NCBI GenBank assembly: GCA_026008535.1
Contig: BRKX01000014.1
Coordinates: 6,633,001-6,697,000 of the forward strand
Reading direction: 5' to 3'
From: Perilla frutescens
Taxonomy: Eukaryota; Streptophyta; Magnoliopsida; Lamiales; Lamiaceae
DNA: 64,000 bases
Made by a program: the position numbers and the translations under genes. Position 1 is the stretch's first letter, and every line of letters starts with the position of its first letter. The notes beneath the pieces were generated by a model that worked only from the letters and a program-made list of their open reading frames with translations, searched no databases and was not told where the DNA came from. Below, in pieces: positions 33,906 through 44,553 of this stretch.

Positions 33906-33970
33906 ACCTTTACGCTTTTAGCCTAAGGTTACAAAATTAAATCAAGCATCCACAACACTAGTTTATAAAT

Positions 33971-34175
33971 GGGTTAAGGGCCAAATAGGCCCCTATACTT
34001 ATTTGGGGGGAACAAATAGGCCCTCAAACTTTTTTTTTGTCTCGATTGAGTCCCTAAACTTTTATTGAGGGCTCAATCAAGTCCCTCCGTCACACCCCTC
34101 ACAAATGGCCGTTAGTGTCTGTACAAAACGACGTCGTTTTATACAAAACGACGTCATTTTGTGTTTGACCCAAAA
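33971..34175 (+). repeat. Left TIR of the Pack-MULE-like element
   Basis: Pairs with 35160-35359. It contains the 16-bp palindrome AAAACGACGTCGTTTT at 34125-34140 and a second ACGACGTCATTTTG copy about 19 bp later. The right TIR has only one such block. Confidence 0.85.
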
Positions 34176-34411
34176 AAAAAACCGAGCCACTCTTAACCTG
34201 ACCCGCCTGCCCCACCTCAAAATCTCTCATGCCCACTGTAATTTAGGAACAAAATTCAATTAATTACCACTTCAATTCGCTAGAAATCAAACCTTCATCT
34301 TTACATAAATCAAATACTAGCTATCAACCTTCATCTTTACAGAGGCTGAAAGTCCACAAAATATCTAACAAAAAAAAAGAGGGAGATAGAGAAGAGAGAG
34401 AAACTGGAAAT

Positions 34412-34876
34412 CTAGGCAATACACCTAATAGAATAAGTGGAGATGGTAGAATCAAAGGAAGGCAAGATGCCGGGATAATCGCTCTCGAGGCCGTAATCGA
34501 CGAGAGTCGTCGGGCGGCAGTCCATCTCTTCGTCAAAATCATGGACGAACCCCGGCATCTCCACTCCTTTCTGCCGTACGTGGTCCCACAGAAACTCCAA
34601 TCTGGTGACATGCTTGAGCTTCCTGTAGAGGCCACCGCCTCCCCTGAACATGAGGTGGCCGAAGGTGGCGAGGAACAGTCGCGACTAAATCCCGGGATGA
34701 AAGGGGTGGTTGTGTTTGTCGGAGCCCTGAATCTTGAAAAATCTCGAGTTTCTTTATGATTTGATGCGGAGAAGGGGGCGGCAAGCGGTGATCTCACAGA
34801 AGGTGTTGATTAGGGTGATATGAGGGTGGCCGTGGAGGGCTGCGTCTCTAGCGAATTCCGAAGAGAGATTCACCAT
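34412..34876 (-). pseudogene. Captured gene fragment of unknown identity
   Basis: On the minus strand an ATG at 34874-34876 opens a frame starting MVNLSSEFARDAALHGHPH. After stops at 34754-34756 and near 34688 the same frame continues with FLATFGHLMFRGGGGLYRKL, then KHVTRLEFLWDHVRQKGVEM and PGFVHDFDEEMDC, ending in TAG at about 34412. Composition is clearly coding-like and GC-richer than the surrounding DNA. I do not recognise the family. It lies wholly between the TIRs, so it is probably exon sequence of a host gene acquired by the element. The stops could also reflect retained intron sequence. Confidence 0.5.
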
Positions 34877-35159
34877 TTTTGATTGATTATTTTCTTGTTT
34901 AGGGCATGAGAGATTTTTGGGACGGGGCAGACGGATCTGGGCTTGGAGAAATTCCGATCGAATTCTGGTGTTCTGTTTCTTCTTCATCTCTCTCTTTACT
35001 GTTTTACTTCTGCAATCTTCTCTCTATTTCCAATTTTTTTGTTTCCTTTTTCTGTGTTTCTGGCGATTGTACTTTGATATTTATTGATTGTACATTAGGA
35101 AATTTGGAGAAGAAGAGCACTGTTCATAGATTTTAGGACGGGTCGGGTTTTTGGATTTT

Positions 35160-35359
35160 GGGTGGTTCGGTTTTTTTTTTGGTCAAACACAAAACGACGT
35201 CATTTTGTACAGACACTAATGGCCGTTTGTGAGGGGTGTGACGGAGAGGCTTGATTGAGCCCAAAATAAAAGTTTAGGTGCTCAATCGAGACAAAAAAAA
35301 GTTCGAGAGCCTATTTGTTTCCCCCAAATAAGTACAGGGGCCTATTTGGCCCTTAACCC
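35160..35359 (-). repeat. Right TIR of the Pack-MULE-like element
   Basis: The plus strand reads from GGTCAAACACAAAACGACGT to GGCCCTTAACCC. Several substitutions separate it from the left TIR. Confidence 0.85.
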
Positions 35360-35369
35360 GTTTATAAAT

Positions 35370-36393
35370 TTACATGTTATTTTAGAACTAGAAACATAGA
35401 AACGTAACAATAGGTACCTTTAAAACAAAAATCCTACGTTTCTTTTACAAATAAACTCGAAACGTACCTTTCAAAATTTAAAACTTTTCGAGGCCGGCCG
35501 GAGAGTATTTTCTTATGAGGACGTCGTTGCTTTCTTCAGTATTCTTCTATATCAAGCTCTTAATATATTTTTTGTGTTTTGGTGTTGAATGTTCGAGATC
35601 AAACCCTACCTTCAATATAAGTACATTATACCACCAATCTCTCTTACACAAAATTAAATGCATTAAATTGAATTTAATTTGCCTCAACTAATACCTACCT
35701 ATACAAATACAAATTTATGCATTTTACCTATCTCATTTTGACCAACACATAAAGAAACAATAACGCATTTATGTTAAAACTTGATCGGCCATAACGATTA
35801 CAATTTCGTTATTCAAAAACGAAATTTCATTATGCATTTTCGTTATGCCCAACGAAATATTTTGTTATTCAATAACAAAATTTCGTTATATTGATAACGA
35901 AAAAAATCGTTATTCAATTACAATTTCGTTATTAATAATAATAGTAATTTCGTTATTGTTATTATTACAGTTTCGTTATTAGTAACGATATAGTTCATTA
36001 TAATGATATTGTTCATTTTTTAATAAAGATATTTATTTCTAATAATGAAGTATTTTGTTATAACGATATAACGTTATAGTTCATTATAGAAAATTTTCAT
36101 TATAATTTTGTTATAATGATAATGAAAATTTCGTTAATAAAATTTTCGTTATAATAATGATATAACGATATAGTTCAGAAATTGTATATTTTCGTTATAA
36201 TTAATGAACAATTTTCGTTATTAATGAACAATTTTCATCAATTTTCGTTATATCGATATAACCAAAATTTTCGTTATTACAATTTCGTTATAATGTTTAC
36301 GACACATTTTCGTTATTACAATTTCAGAACATTTTTTAATGTTAGGTCAGGTGCATTTAATGCTTAGTTATTTAAAAATTGTAAAAAGTACAC
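35370..36393. repeat. E3 right-end region with mixed CGTTAT/ATAACG words
   Basis: 35370-35760 is ordinary AT-rich sequence. From 35780 to 36330 it is dense in ATTTCGTTAT, ATAACGAAA and TTCATTATAA words in both orientations, continuing the E3 subterminal repeat on the far side of the nested element. Confidence 0.65.
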
Positions 36394-36485
36394 TTACCCA
36401 ATTATTGGGTGTGGGGACAAGTGTGTCATAACTCCATATTGCCCATGAAACTACTATACCCTTATATGTTGCCTTTTTTCTCCCC
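36394..36485 (-). repeat. Right terminal inverted repeat of E3
   Basis: The plus strand includes ATTGCCCATGAAACTACTAT and ends in TTTTTTCTCCCC. It is shorter than the left end by an internal gap. Confidence 0.55.
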
Positions 36486-37759
36486 ATTTTACTTTTTTTT
36501 TTGTCTATATTTATAGATTTACACATTAATTATTCGACAATTTAGCTAGTCCTTTTTCGTTTAAACGTGTAAAAGATATGTTTTTGACTAATTATTACTA
36601 ATTATGTTACACACACATAATAATTAGCTAATTAAGGAATATATGGGCGAATTTTTTATGATATGATAATTATGTTAACTAATTGAATATGCGACAGAGT
36701 ATTTATTAATTAATATATTATATATTTCTAGTCACAGAAATGTTATTTGGACAGGAAAAACTACTTTCTTTTTTAGGCATACTATCTTACTTTTAGATAT
36801 TGTAAGATTACTATATGTTTGTTTAGATTTCTAGATATTATATTTGAAACATAATTTAATTTTGCAAAATTATACTCAATAACTAAAAAAATGTTAAGGC
36901 TAAATGATAGCTATCTAATAACTTGGCAGCACTGACTACATAATAATTTTAACAAAGAAATATAAACTAACTAATAACTTGATAGCACAAACGAGTAAAT
37001 AAATATTCAAGAAACAAAAAAGAAAAAGAAAAATGAAATCAGAATTAGAATAAATAAAAATAAATATAACTTTTATTCAAAAAGTAAATAAATAAATCTA
37101 ACGTAAGAAATTAAGGAATTAATTATAAGTCAAACTACACGTGTACATGTTCACGAAATAACTAAATAGATAAAAGAAAAATATTGCACAATCTCAATTC
37201 ATTGTCAAGTTCATCATAAAAATAATACAAACTTGTTGAACATTTCTCCAAAAATAGGAGAAAATGAAGAAATGCATTCGAAATTTAAACTCTAATTGTG
37301 CCAGAAAATGGAGAAATACATTCGAAACTCTAATTGTGCCGCTCTTGTGCCATATATTTCTAACTACATCACTTTTCTTCCCCAATTCCCACTATGTCGT
37401 TCATAATTCTACCTATCTCCCGAAATTTCTCTCACCAAAATTTTTGACTAATCGAGGAATGCTAACAGTTTTGGAATGATGTGTGATGGATGAAAGAGTT
37501 CATAAAATATATGCAAGTATATATAGTAGAGCAATGAAGTGATAAATATGAAATGATATAATTAAATTAATTATTCATTATGCAAATTTGAATTTTTGTG
37601 GATCAATTTACCAATCGAATATTAGATATATATGTCTGTGTGCGATATCTACATGTTTCCATAATTAAAATTTATCATCTATATATACTTACGATATATT
37701 TGCATCATATAATAAGTTATATCATCTAATTTTATTTTATTAAAATAAAATGCATCTTC
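36486..37759. other. Intergenic, nothing recognised
   Basis: AT-rich. A short direct repeat at about 37271-37340 (ATACATTCGAAA / GCATTCGAAA with CTCTAATTGTGCC) creates open frames on both strands, but neither resembles a known protein. Confidence 0.5.
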
Positions 37760-37768
37760 TATTTAAGT

Positions 37769-38176
37769 GGGGTATTATCGGATTTTAGTTTGACCATTCA
37801 AGGAATTTACAAAAATGTCTAACCTTTTATAAATAAATTAATAACAATTTAATATCTGACATTTTGAATATATACCAAATCTAGCCTGAAATTAATTTAT
37901 AAATTTTTAGTTGCCGATGTGTATCTTTATACATATATACGGTGTTGAGTGAAATATAATTTTATTTGATCAACTGACGTGGCACAAGTATTCCCCACAT
38001 CATTAAAAATTTCGGGCAAAAAGATACACGTTGGCAACTAAAAGCCAAAAAATTAATTTCAGGCTACATTTGTTGTATATTCTTCAAAAGATCATATATT
38101 AAATTGTTATTTATAAAATGTCAGGACATGTTTGTGAATTTCTTAAAAGATCAGACTAAAATCTAATAATACCCCC
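37769..38176. mobile_element. Long-TIR foldback element (possible nonautonomous MULE)
   Basis: The first ~170 bp and last ~180 bp are inverted copies: GGGGTATTATCGGATTTTAG against GGGGGTATTATTAGATTTTA on the minus strand, then AATTTATAAA, TAGCCTGAAATTAAT and TAGTTGCC..GTGTATCTTT blocks. The flanks TATTTAAGT and TATATAAAT agree at 7 of 9 positions, suggesting an old MULE-type 9-bp duplication. There is no coding content. Confidence 0.7.
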
Positions 38177-38959
38177 TATATAAATTATACATATATTATA
38201 TATGTGGGATATAAAAGTTATTTTGTCTATATTTATACATTTACGCATAAATTAATATCATATGATTTGATAATGTTATTTAAGCTCAACCAAAGGCTAA
38301 TTGGTATTACATATAATTTATTTCAATAATATATATACACAATTAGGGCAATATATTGACTATCATATTTAATTTTGGCAAATATATGGTTAATGAATTA
38401 ATTATGTAATCATGAATTGTTATTATCGGTATTATTTTTATATGGTATTAAATATATTGACTAAAATCAAAATTATGGTAACATTCATTTAGTGCATATA
38501 ACCGTTCATAGTTGGTAATATAGATTTTTACATGTTTATTAGTAATACGTACATATTAACTAATTTATGTAAATTATAAATTTTTAATTAAATAATATGT
38601 TTTTATTTACGGGAAAATTTTATAGTTTCCATTTATAACTTTTTTACTTTTAGATATAATATAGATAAACGAATAAGTCATAGAACCATATCCAAATACA
38701 GTATATGTTTGGCTGGAAAAAAAAAATTCATATAATTCTAAATTCCTCACTTTTTTTTGAGGCTTCGTTTCAGGTTGCCATTGACTTATAGAAGCGTGTC
38801 ATACTTTTACAATTCTTCATGACGTTATTTAATTTCTTTGAATATTCACCTTATTTTCGGTCTCATCACTAGAACAATAAAGAGTATTTAAATAATCGCC
38901 ATTTCCAGTTCTTAATGATATATCTCGTGTAGCGCGGCATGATAAATCGCCCAAATATA
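38177..38959. other. Intergenic, nothing recognised
   Basis: AT-rich DNA without supported genes, terminal repeats or RNA genes. Confidence 0.5.
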
Positions 38960-38961
38960 TA

Positions 38962-39275
38962 CTACCTCCGTTTCATAATGTTTGTTGTTTTATTTTTTTT
39001 TTATCTGGAATTAAGAATTAATTTTGTGGACAAATATACTCATCCTTTATATATTCCATATAATCTAATCCATCTATATTTTCCTAAAAAATAACAATAT
39101 TTTCTCTCTCCATATATTTTTCTTTCTTCATATATTATAGGTAAGTTAGAATCAAAAAATCTTGTAGGATTTGAAAGGGTTAAAATTGGGAGATAGGATG
39201 TCAAATTATATAAAACAATAAACATTTTGAAATTAAAAAAAACCTTAAACAATAAACATTATGAAACGGAGGTAG
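38962..39275. mobile_element. Stowaway MITE (Tc1/mariner)
   Basis: 314 bp with inverted ends CTACCTCCGTTTCATAATGT and its complement, flanked by TA on both sides (38960-38961, 39276-39277). The CTxCCTCCGT terminus and TA target duplication are diagnostic of Stowaway. The inner repeat AAACAATAAACATT occurs twice near the right end. The minus-strand open frame inside is incidental. Confidence 0.93.
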
Positions 39276-39277
39276 TA

Positions 39278-40239
39278 TAAATTATAATTAAGTTGTTGGT
39301 ATATACAATAATTCATAATATATATTTTTAAAATATGAAAGGTGTTAACCCCTAAAACGCTCAGGTCTATCTATTATATTTATATGTGAATGTGATTACA
39401 TATAATAGTTCTTTTATGGATGGAATTAACCTCAGTTCGATAATAAACGAGTCAAGCATAAATTTTTTTAAGTACTCAGTTTGATAATACGATATATTGT
39501 TTATTTAATTTGCAAAAGAGATCGGCCGTGTTTATTTTTTTATAGTGAAAACCTCTCTTTTGCATGCTGATCGAAACAAAATTTAATTGCAGAAACCAAA
39601 AAAAGTTTGGCGTTAAGGAGAAATTATTAGAAAGGATTAAGAAATTTCCACATTATTATTATCTAATTAAAAGTTTTTTACAATTTTACGAGTACATAAT
39701 TTGCAAACTATCGCACCAGAGAACAATTTACCTAGCGGTTGTGGATTAACGCACTTCGAATTATGCATGCTTACACCAATCCTAAACCCTAATCATATTG
39801 TAAATTGATACTACTTGTTACCTGTGGTATATTTATTGGTACGAGGCCCATTTCTGGAAGCGTGACGTTTCCTTTAGTTCTAAGTCATTACTATATATTC
39901 TCAGAATTTAGTTATAATTCAAAACTTTGGAAATTTTATTTAACTTGTTTACTTATTTTCCATAGAAGAAACCGTGTCACAATAAATTCTTGTTAATATA
40001 GTATTGTTTTCAACCGGTCAACATTTCAAGTAGTGACCGAAGTGATGTCAGATTTGGCCCTTTTATTCATTTCACCATTTTAATTTTATTTTATAAAAAG
40101 ATGATCATTCTACACGATTGAGATAGAAAATTCACATTTTTTTTACATTTTCACATATTTCTACACATAGATTTGAAAATAAGTCAAAGTATCAAAACAA
40201 TTTAATTTTATGTCTATAAAATAAACTATGAAAAACACT
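39278..40239. other. Intergenic, nothing recognised
   Basis: AT-rich with two short open frames (39564-39749, 39805-39996) that lack recognisable domains. No repeats with clear boundaries. Confidence 0.5.
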
Positions 40240-40700
40240 TGTGTGCACTAGGTGCATCATTAGGCGCATTGACCAGGTCAACGCCGGAAAACGCGCGTTG
40301 ACCCAGTCAACTCAAAAAAAAAATTCAAAATTAGTATCAACTGTAACATTAAAAAGTATCACTCAAAAGCCTAAAAGAATCACTTGTATCCTTAAAAAGT
40401 ATCGGTCAAAATAAATAAATAAATAACTGTCAAAATCAGTATCAACCGTAACACTAAAAAGTATCACTCAAAAACTCAAAAGTATCACTTATATCCTTAA
40501 AAAGTATTGGCCAAAATAAATAAATAATCCGTCAAAATCAGTATCAACCGTAACACAAAAAAGCATCACTCAAAATTCAAAAAGTATCATCCGTATCATT
40601 AAAAAGTATCACCTATTTTATCATTTTTCTTTTTTACGGGTTGACCGGGTCAACGCGCGTTGACCCGTATTTGACCCCGTCAAAAGCGTTGACCCGTACT
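40240..40700. repeat. TTGACC-rich ends around a ~103-bp tandem repeat
   Basis: GTATCAAC at 40334, 40439 and 40541 marks three units of 105 and 102 bp, the last partial, each with CACTAAAAAGTATCACTCAAAA and AAAATAAATAAATAA. Both sides carry TTGACC/GGTCAA clusters: GACCAGGTCAACGCC and ACGCGCGTTGACCC at 40270-40310, and TTGACCGGGTCAACGCGCGT onward at 40640-40692. The two flanks are partly inverted copies, so the block may be a transposon. A relative lies at 25013-25150. Confidence 0.75.
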
Positions 40701-40876
40701 TGATTACCGAGCACTGATTTGCCGATCCATCTACAGAAAGCACTCGTGAAGTACATCCTAAACCAGTGCAGATCAAGCTCTTTAGCCCTCTTAATATCGA
40801 AAACATAACGAAGCATCATCTCCTAGATTAAAACATAATATTAGATTGAACTCTAGAACATTAGACAACACGTAAA

Positions 40877-41314
40877 ATGGAATTCAACTACAATACTTAC
40901 TTCCTCATGCAATTTTTTATCATAGAAGGCGCCGGGAACCCTCCTCAGCCAGACAAAGAAAGTCTAGAAGAGTTGAAAGAGCTTTTTTACCATTTCGAAG
41001 AATTCAAGCTATTGCCCGGAATCAACTACAACGAAGAAAGTAATATTGTCACGGCCATTGATGTGTATTTCAGTCATTTCAACGATTCTAAAAATGTAAG
41101 CTTAAAATGTGTTTATATCTTATGAATTAGAAGATTCTCTTAAAATTGTTATTTTCCATAAAATTCATTTTTCTATCTTAACTATGAGTGTTCGATGCAC
41201 AAAGAATTCAGACTGAATGGAATGGCTGAGTTCCGCGCAATTCGTGAGATTGTTGTTGAAGGAGGCGTAATGAAGCTTGATTTTGAAGCATTATCTAAGA
41301 GAGTAGATTATTAG
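40877..41314 (+). pseudogene. Possible two-exon gene fragment, unidentified
   Basis: Exon-like block 40877-41095 encodes MEFNYNTYFLMQFFIIEGAG followed by an acidic, charged stretch (PDKESLEELKELFYHFEEFK) and ends before GTAAGC at 41096. A second block 41189-41314, preceded by ATGAG, encodes CSMHKEFRLNGMAEFRAIRE and then DFEALSKRVDY before TAG. The two join in phase 0 to about 114 residues. Codon composition looks protein-like compared with the AT-rich surroundings, but I do not recognise a family. There are no promoter or poly(A) signals I would defend. It may be a fragment of a larger gene or a chance pairing. Confidence 0.35.
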
Positions 41315-41339
41315 AAACAATTAGTGTCATTACAGTTTT

Positions 41340-42267
41340 TAGTCTAATTAATGATATCTAATTAGAGCGTGTAAAAATTTAGTATTGATATCTAGTGTAT
41401 TAATGTGTTATTTTCAACTAGTGAAACAAGTTCATTGGATAATTTGTTATTGCTACAGAATATAAAATTTTCATAATGATAAAGCTACACAAAAATAAAT
41501 AAGCTGACATCAAGAATAATATTACAGATGAAATTTCAATGAAGCTTTAATTGCTACAGAGTTTGAAATGACACAACCACTCAATTGTTCCTTTTGCGTG
41601 CTGGATTATCTCCTAGAGATGTGAGTATCTCAGAAATTAAATGCTGACTTGAAAATCTTCTCTCCACGAAAAAAAATATATACACTCCATGTAATTTGGC
41701 GTCTCAGCGGTTAATAATGATTTCCAAAATAATAATAATATTTCAAAAATTTCAAAAATTATGATATGGTTTCGGAAATTAATTATGGTATGGTTTTCGG
41801 AACTTATGAAAATTTAATTTCAAAATTAGATTATACTTTGAAAATTATACTATAATTTCAAAATTATGATATGGTTTTCGATTTCAAAATTATAATTAAG
41901 GACAAGGTGTATATAAGTAAAATTTTATAAGTTTATAGTAAATTATAAGTTTATATAATTCTATAACTGCAATATTAATTTTAGACAATATAAGAGCAAT
42001 CTTCAAAATTGTGATATGGTTTCGGATTGCAATATAAGTTCAATCTTGAAAATTAGGACAAGATCAATTATATATTTTAACGTGGCAATATTGGCATTTA
42101 CTCTAAACTCTAAACTCTAAACCCTAAATCCTAAATCCTTGCCTTTGCACTTGCCCTTGCCCTTTGTATGCCCTTGCCCTTTGCATGCTCTTGCGATGAT
42201 CTTATATTAATTATTCTTAGAGTTATTGTAATTTCAAAATTATTAATAGTGATGTAATCTTAGTATG
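41340..42267. other. Intergenic with CCCTAAA-like tract
   Basis: Degenerate ATATGGTTTTCGGAA / TTTCAAAATTATG words occur at 41700-42060. At about 42100-42135 is a short run of CTCTAAA / CCCTAAA words followed by TTGCCC words (42138-42190), resembling degenerate telomere-like sequence. No gene. Confidence 0.5.
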
Positions 42268-43819
42268 TGTAAAGCCCCAGTCCCACTAGGACCAAAACGT
42301 CACCAAAAACATACGTACATGCTTATGTGATAAATACTTTTCAAAAGATAAGATTTAACTTTATAAATAATTTGTAAATGGGCAGCACCTCAACTTAAAA
42401 ATGTTCAAACTACGCGCTCAGGCGTCCTCAAAGTCAACTTTCAACAAAGATTTTAAAATATTTAACACACACATAACTAAATTATGACCTCGCAGTATAC
42501 ATAGTCAATCAGGTCACACGTTTAAAAGTTCAATGGTCAACCCTTCTATACATTCAAATATTTATATATACAATCAAAATCTGACCACTGAGGTCAATAA
42601 ATTTCAAATTTAAAAGTTTTACAGAGTATTAGAAGAAGCATTTAATATTTAAATACTGATAAGATTTTAAAGATGAAAAAAAATACATAAGGATCAACCA
42701 TCAAACCCACTCCAGCACCTCGTCATCAACAAGCTCGATCTCCAGGACCTGAAAACATTTGAAAATATTTAGGTTGAGTGCCAGAAAACACTCAGTGGAT
42801 ATTAATATTCGTCCAAGTAATACTTTCGTCCAAGTCAAACTTTCATGCTTTAAAACTGTTATGCTGCATAAATCATGGAAAATAACCATGAACATACTTT
42901 ATAACAATGTTTACTCTTCTTCATTGGATGAGAGACCCAATGTGATCACATGATACTTTACGGTTACTTATCTAGACATTTAGTCACAAAGTAAACCGTC
43001 TTGCTTGTAAGTCGGAATTTCTCTATGCATGAAATCTCAACACATCCAATCATTGCGTAAACAATGTTATTAAAAATATTTAACATACTTTTCATGGACG
43101 AATTTAAAATATAGTTGTGAGTTATAGAAAAACCCACCTGGATGATCTCAAAGTGCAGTGAAGATTTTATGCAATACTATTATGCTTCCCGTCCATCTCG
43201 ACCTATACAGTTGAAATTCTAGCTTAGAAACCTTAAATAGATCATTAAGGTAATAACCTAGGTCCTAAATAACTTAATTAAAGATTTTCTATGCTTTGGG
43301 ATCATTTGGAATTGAAATAGAGTCAAATGGGCGAATAATACGCATTTGACGGATTGAATCAAGTTAGTAATTCTATTTGAGAATTTATCGGACTTTGGGA
43401 ACAAAATTGAATAGGGATAAAGATGAATTGAACTGAATTTAATGGCTATGAAGTTTGATTTAACAATTAGATGGGAATTATAATATTTAGAATTTCCTTT
43501 GGGAAAAAAAATATTTATAAATTATAGGGCTAAGTAACATTTTCTATAATTGTTAATTTAATTGCCAAGTATTAAATTAGAATTGAAAAAACATATGAAT
43601 TTAAAAAGTAGACACATTTAATATTTTATGACTAAATCCGAAATTAAATAGATCAAATAACATTTGATTAAAAATTAAAGAAACATCGGAGGGTAAAAAC
43701 TCACCATTCTTTTCTTCTTCATCTTCTTTTTTTTTCCTTCCAAACTTCTTCTTTCAATTTTTTTTTAACTTGATCATTTTTTTCTACTTTTGATTAGCCA
43801 AAGCCAAAAACCCCCCTAT

Positions 43820-43885
<66 letters not shown>

Positions 43886-44553
43886 CAACACATATTTGAA
43901 ATACACGTGTATTTAATAATACACTAATCCCTCATGATAGTTTTCCAAATGGTTAAGAATGATTGGAGGATTTCTTGGTTATCCAATTTGATGAATTAAT
44001 TCTTCTATTTATATAACTATATACGTGTATGCTTATATATATATATAATATAGATAGGTAGTACACATATATCTATACATGTATTTCAACCTCAACACTA
44101 ATTTTTTTATTAAACATCCACTAAATGGTAAATTATGATAGTGGAATTTTAAATTTATCATAATGAATAACATGCACAAATAATGATATAAATTTATAAT
44201 TACTCTCTCAAGGATTCTTCTAATGGATTGACCCAATAATTGATATATATAATAAATGGTTGGAATTGACAAAGTTGGATGGGCCAAAAAGTGAGTAATT
44301 AATTGGGCTTGGATTTCTAAAATTGGGCTTCATAGAATAAATTGAGTTCAAAATATCACATTGAATAAATTTCATGGGAAGCTCAAATGAAGTCCGATTT
44401 AGATGATCTTGATGTCAAAATGATCCCATTAATGTCTACTTTAATAATATAAATTCTAATTTCAACTTAGATGTTTCAACTAAGGTCGAGACTTTTCTTA
44501 CTATCTAATAAATTTAAATACTATATATATATTTTTTTTTCCGGGGTGTTACA
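42268..44553 (-). repeat. 3' LTR of the gypsy element, full length
   Basis: It starts TGTAAAGCCCCAGTCCCACT and ends CCGGGGTGTTACA. Contains a 59-bp (AC)n run at 43825-43883 that is much shorter in the partner LTR. On the minus strand a purine-rich GGATGAGAGGA abuts it, as expected for a polypurine tract (44554-44566). Confidence 0.9.
43825..43883. repeat. (AC)n microsatellite inside the LTR
   Basis: An uninterrupted 59-bp run. The partner LTR has (TA)n(CA)n of about 27 bp at the matching place (51022-51048), so the array changed length after insertion. Confidence 0.93.

Larger units (their letters stand above)
33971..35359. mobile_element. Pack-MULE-like element with ~200-bp TIRs
   Basis: Its 1389 bp are bounded by GGGTTAAGGGCCAAATAGGC and its inverted copy. 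TIRs run roughly 33971-34175 and 35160-35359, with further weaker pairing inward. A perfect 10-bp direct repeat GTTTATAAAT flanks it (33961-33970 and 35360-35369), fitting MULE target duplications of 9-11 bp. The interior is GC-richer and holds a gene-like fragment on the minus strand. It has no transposase. It is nested in E3 and must be younger than it. Confidence 0.88.
28856..36485. mobile_element. E3: Ulp1-class MULE with 5' halves of transposase and DUF1985 genes
   Basis: The left end (28856-28950) and right end (36394-36485) are inverted: GGGAGAAAAAA against GGGGAGAAAAAA, and GGGTGTAGTAGTT..ATGGGCAAT against GGGTATAGTAGTT..ATGGGCAAT. Between them are CGTTAT/ATAACG-rich repeat arrays, a MuDR-type transposase N-terminal region (minus), a convergent DUF1985 gene (plus) and a nested Pack-MULE-like element (33971-35359). 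Without the nested insertion the element is about 6.2 kb. No target duplication was found with these borders, so the exact ends are provisional. The catalytic part of the transposase is missing. Confidence 0.65.
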
